Source: Hyphochytrium catenoides (taxonomy: Eukaryota; Sar; Hyphochytriomycetes; Hyphochytriales; Hyphochytriaceae). Taken from it: a DNA stretch of 14,372 nucleotides. Below the pieces are notes generated by a model. That model searched no databases, was not told where the DNA came from, and worked only from the letters and a program-made list of their open reading frames with translations. Location of the stretch: contig FLMG01004179.1 in NCBI GenBank assembly GCA_900088475.1, forward strand, positions 1 through 14,372. The letters run 5' to 3'. This document shows, in pieces, positions 12,001 through 14,372 of this stretch (within the stretch, counting starts at the first letter, position 1; every line of letters starts with the position of its first letter). A program made the translations under genes and the position numbers.

Positions 12001-12410
12001 GATGATGCACGAAGCTCCCTCAGACAGAAATTAGTCTTTCGTAGAGACAGGGCCCGGACAGGTAAGGGATCAATAAGCGGGGCAATTCAGAGGACACGAC
12101 AAATACTAAGATGGGAGGTGATAACCTTAGCTGGGTGGATCGCAACCGTAACATCGCCTATCGTGACGTGCTGGGGAAGCAAGACGTTGCACATGTCAGC
12201 GGATCAGAAGGTAAAGGTAGCCTTTACGGCTCCATAATCTCTTTCAATGTCTGGCTGTCGTACCTTATCTGCCTGCTCTAGAGAGAGACGGCTGACACGA
12301 AAATGTCGCAACCAGATACCACTCCGAGCGACAGTGGCTCGAGAAAGCGGAGTTGGGGACCTCCAGGCCCTCAGGAGAGCTGATCGGCGACAGACCTGAA
12401 AGGCTTGCAT
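1..12410 (-). CDS. VWA8: VWA8, mitochondrial triple-AAA / VWA-domain ATPase (38 exons, 3' end off the left edge)
   Basis: This is a multi-exon gene read right to left. Thirty-eight exons join in unbroken phase to give 1,705 residues, and every intron is GT-AG (about 74-351 bases). Motifs occur in the order I remember for human VWA8: LEKAERNVLP, DPPLRSRFQAR, GGKGSGKS, a WEDSPLV motif twice, VHPSFRIIALA, GNQGVGKNK, VVDEADKAP, IHPNFKMIVLANRPGFPFLG, GNTWAGGTGG and GGPYRLD. The family protein is a mitochondrial matrix-side ATPase of poorly defined role, with three dynein/MoxR-like AAA modules and a C-terminal VWA domain. Human VWA8 is about 1,900 residues, so roughly the last 200 residues, including the metal-site VWA domain, are missing at the window edge. 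The start is the ATG at 12410, which opens an Arg-rich presequence and has an in-frame stop upstream. The family assignment is very secure. A few splice sites (around 1430-1545, 2430-2720 and 3788-4035) are less so. Exon coordinates are given in the segment entries. Confidence 0.95.
126..692 (-). CDS. VWA8: VWA8 exons 36-38: Gly-rich signature and charged helix before the VWA domain (residues 1598-1705)
   Basis: Exon 36 (558-692) carries APKHGKEDEKNEPHVGGN and TWAGGTGGSDTAG. Exon 37 (399-463) continues LGGRGGPYRLDKGHKVHQVS. Exon 38 (126-248) is a Lys/Glu-rich helix containing SEEAKERARKMAEEALQKRL and then KDIKMTGGEWETYSK. These are among the best-conserved parts of VWA8; human has NTWAGGTGGRDTAGLGGKGGPYRLD and a helix ending in EMGQRAFQQRLKEI. 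Introns 36 (464-557) and 37 (249-398) are short. The VWA domain proper, with its DxSxS metal site, would follow further left and is not in the window. Confidence 0.95.
812..845 (-). repeat. Two-copy tandem repeat in VWA8 intron 35
   Basis: GACAAGATGAACACC occurs exactly at 812-826 and 831-845, with a period of 19. It lies in the 249-base intron 693-941, outside any exon I placed. Confidence 0.88.
942..3787 (-). CDS. VWA8: VWA8 exons 26-35: beta-rich middle region (residues 1122-1597)
   Basis: The exons are 3609-3787, 3295-3471, 3044-3130, 2720-2902, 2429-2560, 1926-2129, 1543-1785, 1429-1468, 1180-1267 and 942-1035. Sequence is less conserved here, but anchors fall in human order: ALYFADSHFLLLLDPLN, GGFFPWNE, LLRYREGGRTFDILNIQRG, FWMTWEGDK, YFAVGLSYP, YRLEVISP ... 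REIPLP, ATWLSS, TDALVGVAELNDGSLVTLQE and LATWREMFG. The repeated short strands resemble a propeller-like fold (inference). Exon 33 is only 40 bases, follows a 74-base intron with a weak acceptor, and is the least certain piece. Exons 29-31 were chosen over a competing 2704 donor because they restore phase and the FW anchor. Confidence 0.82.
4036..4256 (-). CDS. VWA8: VWA8 exon 25: post-AAA segment with Gly/Ser-rich low-complexity insert (residues 1049-1121)
   Basis: The exon begins SKPTVKLAKVEAIPEPE, which matches human KPTSVQLAKE just after AAA module 3, and ends near SLKFTR, matching human SLNFTE. In between, where animals have a structured stretch with conserved Trp and Pro residues, this protein has an acidic Gly-rich run (DGDDGEGGG), a basic patch (SKKGRS) and a run of seven Ser. 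The segment is probably a flexible loop. The donor is GTAGGA at 4035. The frame is certain; whether transcripts use exactly this donor is less so. Confidence 0.87.
4419..6856 (-). CDS. VWA8: VWA8 exons 18-24: AAA module 3 with intact Walker B (residues 729-1048)
   Basis: The exons are 6715-6856, 6386-6520, 5988-6109, 5603-5678, 5334-5440, 4956-5117 and 4419-4633. The P-loop is GNQGVGKNK (from about residue 793), with Lys799 but Asn instead of Ser/Thr after it, the same unusual form as in animals. The family signatures REYIQLHRDTT and WEDSPLVRAV follow. Walker B is full (TLVVDEADKAP, Asp859-Glu860), then LKSLVEDGEMLLGDGRR, IHPNFKMIVLANRPGFPFLG and the lid PFSVREAVAVCRHLQSFPAD. Combining the Lys with Asp-Glu, this is the module most likely to hydrolyse ATP (inference). 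Exon 21 (76 bases) and exon 22 (107 bases) are held in place by phase and motif. Introns of 309 and 322 bases (5679-5987, 4634-4955) hold nothing I recognise. Confidence 0.96.
5528..5569 (-). repeat. Two-copy tandem repeat in VWA8 intron 21
   Basis: The 18-base unit CTACGTCTCTTTCCTATT (plus strand) occurs exactly twice, at 5528-5545 and 5552-5569, with a period of 24. It lies inside the 162-base intron 5441-5602. Confidence 0.88.
7092..8717 (-). CDS. VWA8: VWA8 exons 14-17: AAA module 2 with intact Walker A (residues 440-728)
   Basis: The exons are 8539-8717, 8057-8249, 7583-7796 and 7092-7373. Walker A is complete: GGKGSGKS at about residues 451-458. It is followed by YKDMTARDLLQRR, WEDSPLVTAA and the Walker B-like KIVVLDGIHR (513-522), with Asp present but Gly in place of the catalytic Glu. 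Then come VLQRLVQERELDLYDGS, VHPSFRIIALANPPAADS and the lid segment SPRQLLRICRHLSAYP. This module should bind ATP; without the Walker B Glu, hydrolysis may be weak (inference). The same pattern, a Lys with LDG, is what I recall in human VWA8. Introns here are 209-289 bases, and the upstream intron 13 (8718-9068, 351 bases) shows nothing else recognisable. Confidence 0.96.
9069..9560 (-). CDS. VWA8: VWA8 exons 12-13: linker between AAA modules 1 and 2 (residues 335-439)
   Basis: Exon 12 (9408-9560) carries ARAYPYFSSIPLPPTEASHQ and LVLQRFNLKRG, matching the human LYPYSILLG ... VLKRFEL stretch. Exon 13 (9069-9229) has short alternating strands (VSVRFSSLPGK, ITLPTGG) and ends HAHLLTAMMQ, matching human SVTIRIADKE ... 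QAEMMQ. The strands resemble a small beta domain inserted between AAA modules in this family. The phases 1/1/1/0 are consistent across the junctions. Intron 11 is 9561-9837 and intron 12 is 9230-9407. Confidence 0.92.
9838..11714 (-). CDS. VWA8: VWA8 exons 4-11: AAA module 1, degenerate P-loop (residues 83-334)
   Basis: The exons are 11647-11714, 11281-11392, 11078-11165, 10833-10890, 10700-10744, 10509-10611, 10233-10314 and 9838-10038. The P-loop spans the exon 4/5 junction and reads LLGPPGPERR (about residues 103-112), so the Lys-Ser/Thr of a working Walker A is absent. Next come LSRDTTEADIKQ, the Walker B-like strand RVLVLDG (166-172, with Gly where the catalytic Glu would be), LEKAERNVLPTLNNLLEN and VRVHPAFRVIALGIP. 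The arginine-finger-like box is DPPLRSRFQAR (about 250-260). Exon 11 is a helical lid region. The human protein also lacks the Lys here, so this module is probably structural or a passive nucleotide binder. Flanking introns are 88-254 bases. Confidence 0.94.
10100..10167 (-). repeat. Two-copy tandem duplication in VWA8 intron 10
   Basis: Copies at 10100-10129 and 10139-10167 share GGATAAxTCATC and TCTTGGCCAGA with CAGGG, differing by two substitutions and one base deletion. The period is about 39 bases. It lies wholly inside the 194-base intron 10039-10232. Confidence 0.8.
11808..12170 (-). CDS. VWA8: VWA8 exons 2-3: conserved lead-in before AAA module 1 (residues 50-82)
   Basis: Exon 2 (12126-12170, 15 codons) encodes HVTIGDVTVAIHPAK. 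Exon 3 (11808-11861, 18 codons) encodes NPQLVPRGHLVPDVAEAK. Both are in phase 0. They match the short segment that precedes the first AAA module in animal VWA8, where I recall an IGDV motif followed by NPELVP. Intron 1 is 12171-12263 (93 bases) and intron 2 is 11862-12125 (264 bases). These exons are too small to be seen as ORFs and rest on motif match plus splice phase. Confidence 0.87.
12264..12410 (-). CDS. VWA8: VWA8 exon 1: start codon and mitochondrial presequence (residues 1-49)
   Basis: The ATG at 12410 opens 49 codons ending at a GTACGA donor, phase 0. The peptide is rich in Arg, Ser, Ala and Leu, with stretches such as CRRSALLRAW and WLRHFRVSRL, and has no acidic residue until position 45. 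That is the usual look of a cleavable mitochondrial matrix-targeting sequence and agrees with the known location of VWA8. An in-frame TAA lies upstream with no other ATG between. One oddity: the bases just before the ATG read CAG|GTAAAG, a near-perfect splice donor, so an alternative 5' exon that skips this start cannot be excluded. The targeting function is inferred from composition. Confidence 0.8.
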
Positions 12411-12768
12411 CTTTACCTGCCTCTGAACGGTGTACCCTTCCCGTTGTCCACTCCCAGCTTCCCTTTAACCTTTCCTCAATAAACCGTCCTGCTTTCTTAC
12501 TGATCCACACGCATCATTCAAGAAGTCTCTGGTCTCAGCCCACGACCCTTGGCATCTGGAGAGAAGTGGCCGTGCTTCATACCAGTAGAAGCTGGTGAAG
12601 CTCTTGAGAAGATTGAGAAGACCGCGGTCATTGCCATCAATTGACGAGATCTGGTGATGGCGAGACAGACAGAGTTGCACCTGTTCCTCCTGATTCGCAG
12701 GAGCCGGTAACGTTACCTCGTTTGTCTAGTCAGTAACGGCTTTGTCTGTTCTATATCAAAATTGATCA

Positions 12769-12907
12769 CGGAGACAGAGACAGAGGAGATAAAGAGTGGA
12801 TTGAGACTGCCAGACAGAGTAAGAGATAGGAAGGGTGAAAGACAGGCTACCAAGACGGAGAGAGAGAACGCGCGAGAGAGAAGAGAAATGAAAGAGATGA
12901 AAGAGAT
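12769..12907 (+). repeat. Purine-rich (GA) low-complexity tract
   Basis: About 140 bases are dominated by G and A on the plus strand, with imperfect units such as GAGACAGA and a 9-base unit ATGAAAGAG repeated near 12888-12905. It lies in the shared intergenic region. Such tracts can exclude nucleosomes or act as GAGA-type elements, but nothing here shows that directly. Confidence 0.6.
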
Positions 12908-13011
12908 TTGTCTTCCAGAGTGTTGCTTTCTGCGGAGATCATCGTGAAGTCTTGCTCTTCTCCCTGTGAAAAGATTCTCTCCCTACTCTCCAGACGGACG
13001 ATCTGGCTCGA

Positions 13012-13017
13012 TATAAA
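13012..13017 (+). promoter_or_regulatory. TATA-like box upstream of ALG9
   Basis: TATAAA lies 107 bases before the ALG9 start codon, inside the 13-mer ATATAAAGGTGCG. The distance fits a core promoter with a leader of about 80 bases. The same 13-mer also occurs at 11989-12001 in a VWA8 intron, so the match alone does not prove promoter function. Confidence 0.35.
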
Positions 13018-13124
13018 GGTGCGTACATCTCCAGTGCGGGTGAGCACTCTCTCCACTCCTACGAGCGAGGGGAAGCGCGGCATAGATATCTGGCTACTAG
13101 GATAGAAGGAGGAACTGCAGAAGG

Positions 13125-14372
13125 ATGGCAAGCAACCAGAAGCTGCGGCAACGCAAGGGACACAAAGGCGAAGCTTGGCAAGTGAAGCTTGAAGGAGATG
13201 TCACACATGCCACTGCGAACAAATCTAGGTAGGGTCATTACCTTTACTTCTCCGGCTCCTTTCTGTTTCTGTGAAGCCTTCTTGTCTTTCCCGTCTAGAA
13301 TCTTTCTCCTAACCCTCCGTTTGCACGTTGCATTTTCCGTTTGCTAGCTGCTACCTGAATGATCATCGTTATGACGCGCCCGCTTTACTACCTTGTTGTC
13401 CTCCCTGGCCTCTCCTCTTCTCGATATCCGCTGCCGCTTCCATGCTCTCTCTCTCTCTCTTCCTTTCTCCTGTCCCGCGAGTCTCTATTCTCGGTCTCTT
13501 CTAGATCTTATGTGACGTTCTCTCATTCTCTCTCTCCCTCTCTCTTTCTCTTCTTTTTTTTATTTTTATTTTTCATTCTCTGACGAACGTACCTTTGCTA
13601 TTCTGTTATGGTCCAGTGCCCTAGTGGACAGCTCTTACGCGCCGGGCCTGAGGCCTGTCGTGCTGATGTTCTGCGCTCTGCGACTGCTGTCTGCAATAGT
13701 AAATATCATTTCTGACTGCGATGAGACTTTTAACTATTGGGAGCCTTTACATTATCTTCTGTATGGCTTTGGACTGCAGACCTGGGAGTACAGGTGAGAC
13801 TAACTTGCCAGAAAAAGAGACCTAATTGTCTGCAGGAAGAAGAGAGAGAGAGTGGGGGCCAGAGTGCTTCTAAAAAAACAAGAGACTTCATGTAAAAGCA
13901 TCGCTAATCTATCTCTGTCTAGCCCAACATATGCGTTACGGTCCTACACTTACCTCAGCCTCATGGCCGCGGTAGGAAAGGCCGCAGAGCTGGTCAATGG
14001 GGGCAACAAGGTTCACTAGTTCTCATCATATCGCTACCTTTCACCGCTTCTTTCCAACTTCCATCTCACTTTTCTAACTTTCGGTCAATTTTGGTGACTC
14101 TATCTGTCGATGAAATGACTCCTTTCATCCAACGCTTTGTCTCGTAGGTGGCGGTGTTCTTCTTCCTTCGTGGACTCTTGGGCATACTCTGCGCATTAGG
14201 CGAGGGACTCTTTTATCGGGCGGTGCTGCACAGATTTGGAAAGTCAGTGGCTCGGTACACTCTGGCTTTTCTAGCTGTAAATGCAGGAATGTTTCTTGCC
14301 AGCACAGGTAAGAACATTGTTAGAGGGAATTGGTGAGAGTTACCGTTGTCATATTGATGTACGAACAAAGCC
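13125..14372 (+). CDS. ALG9: ALG9, dolichol-P-mannose alpha-1,2-mannosyltransferase (first four exons, 3' end off the right edge)
   Basis: ALG9 adds alpha-1,2-linked mannose residues to the lipid-linked oligosaccharide in the ER lumen (family GT22, a multi-pass GT-C enzyme). The exons are 13125-13228, 13617-13793, 13923-14010 and 14148-14307, in phases 2, 2, 0, 1, all GT-AG, giving 176 codons; human ALG9 is about 610 residues. The diagnostic stretch is SDCDETFNYWEPLHYLLYG (about residues 67-85), then LQTWEYSPTYALRSYTYL. These match human ISDCDETFNYWEPTHYLIYG and QTWEYSPAYAIRSYAYL as I recall them. The Asp-Glu pair sits in the first luminal loop, where GT-C enzymes keep their catalytic acid. 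Hydrophobic segments are seen at about 47-66, in exon 4 (VAVFFFLRGLLGILCALGEG) and near AFLAVNAGMFLAST. The start is the ATG at 13125, with an in-frame TAG at 13098; it opens a Lys/Arg-rich cytosolic tail of about 35 residues. Exon 1 rests on phase and position rather than homology. Confidence 0.95.
13229..13616 (+). other. ALG9: ALG9 intron 1 with a long pyrimidine tract
   Basis: This 388-base intron runs from GTAGGG to TCCAG. Its second half is strongly pyrimidine-rich, with (CT)8 at 13445-13460, further CT runs at 13524-13550 and a T-rich stretch to about 13572. A branch-like CTGAC lies at about 13580. The acceptor at 13616 is supported because it joins exon 1 in frame (AG+T, Ser). No gene is seen inside it. 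Confidence 0.65.
13445..13460 (+). repeat. (CT)8 microsatellite in ALG9 intron 1
   Basis: Eight CT units in a row, followed by imperfect CT runs downstream. It is likely polymorphic in length between individuals. Confidence 0.8.

Larger units (their letters stand above)
12411..13124. promoter_or_regulatory. Divergent intergenic region between VWA8 and ALG9
   Basis: This 714-base stretch separates the two start codons, which face away from each other, so both promoters and both 5' leaders must lie here or in unseen 5' exons. It holds a TATA-like box facing ALG9 at 13012-13017 and a purine-rich tract at 12769-12907. I found no convincing coding exon: the short ORFs inside have no motif or conserved character. 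No clear TATA box was seen facing VWA8. Confidence 0.6.

Noticed and set aside
12847-13131. Minus-strand ORF of 94 codons in the intergenic region
   Set aside because: Its Ser/Leu-rich composition comes from the complement of the purine-rich tract; there is no motif and no splice support linking it to VWA8.

Overview
The window is nuclear DNA from an intron-dense eukaryote. It holds parts of two protein-coding genes that diverge from a shared intergenic region of about 0.7 kb. No single long ORF reveals them. Both genes had to be assembled by hand from short exons with GT donors, AG acceptors and matching reading phase. The organism cannot be named from this sequence. A protist-like genome with small introns is my inference, from introns mostly 75-390 bases long and roughly seven introns per kb of coding sequence. 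All 40 introns I placed are GT-AG, which gives no support for lineages that use many GC or GA donors. I saw no bacterial-style genes, rRNA, tRNA, CRISPR arrays or transposons.

Minus strand, 12410 down to the left edge: a 5'-complete, 3'-truncated gene for VWA8 (von Willebrand factor A domain-containing protein 8), a large mitochondrial AAA-type ATPase. I traced 38 exons in continuous phase, 5,115 coding bases or 1,705 residues, colinear with the human protein as I remember it. In order they encode: an Arg-rich mitochondrial-type presequence; a short conserved lead-in; AAA module 1 with a degenerate P-loop; a linker; AAA module 2 with an intact Walker A; AAA module 3 with an intact Walker B; a Gly/Ser-rich insert; a beta-rich middle region of repeated short strands; and a Gly-rich motif plus charged helix that lead to the C-terminal VWA domain. 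The VWA domain itself lies off the left edge.

12411-13124: intergenic region, presumably with both promoters. It carries a TATA-like box facing ALG9 and a long purine-rich tract.

Plus strand, 13125 to the right edge: the first four exons (about 176 residues) of ALG9, the ER alpha-1,2-mannosyltransferase of dolichol-linked oligosaccharide synthesis, with its family signature at the first luminal loop.

The two genes act in different compartments (mitochondrion, and ER N-glycosylation) and no biochemical link is known to me; the head-to-head arrangement is the only connection seen. Several introns contain two-copy tandem duplications. I did not find a new defence or mobile system. The most interesting points are the exon-by-exon VWA8 structure, the way ATPase motifs are split among its three modules, and the lineage-specific insert.
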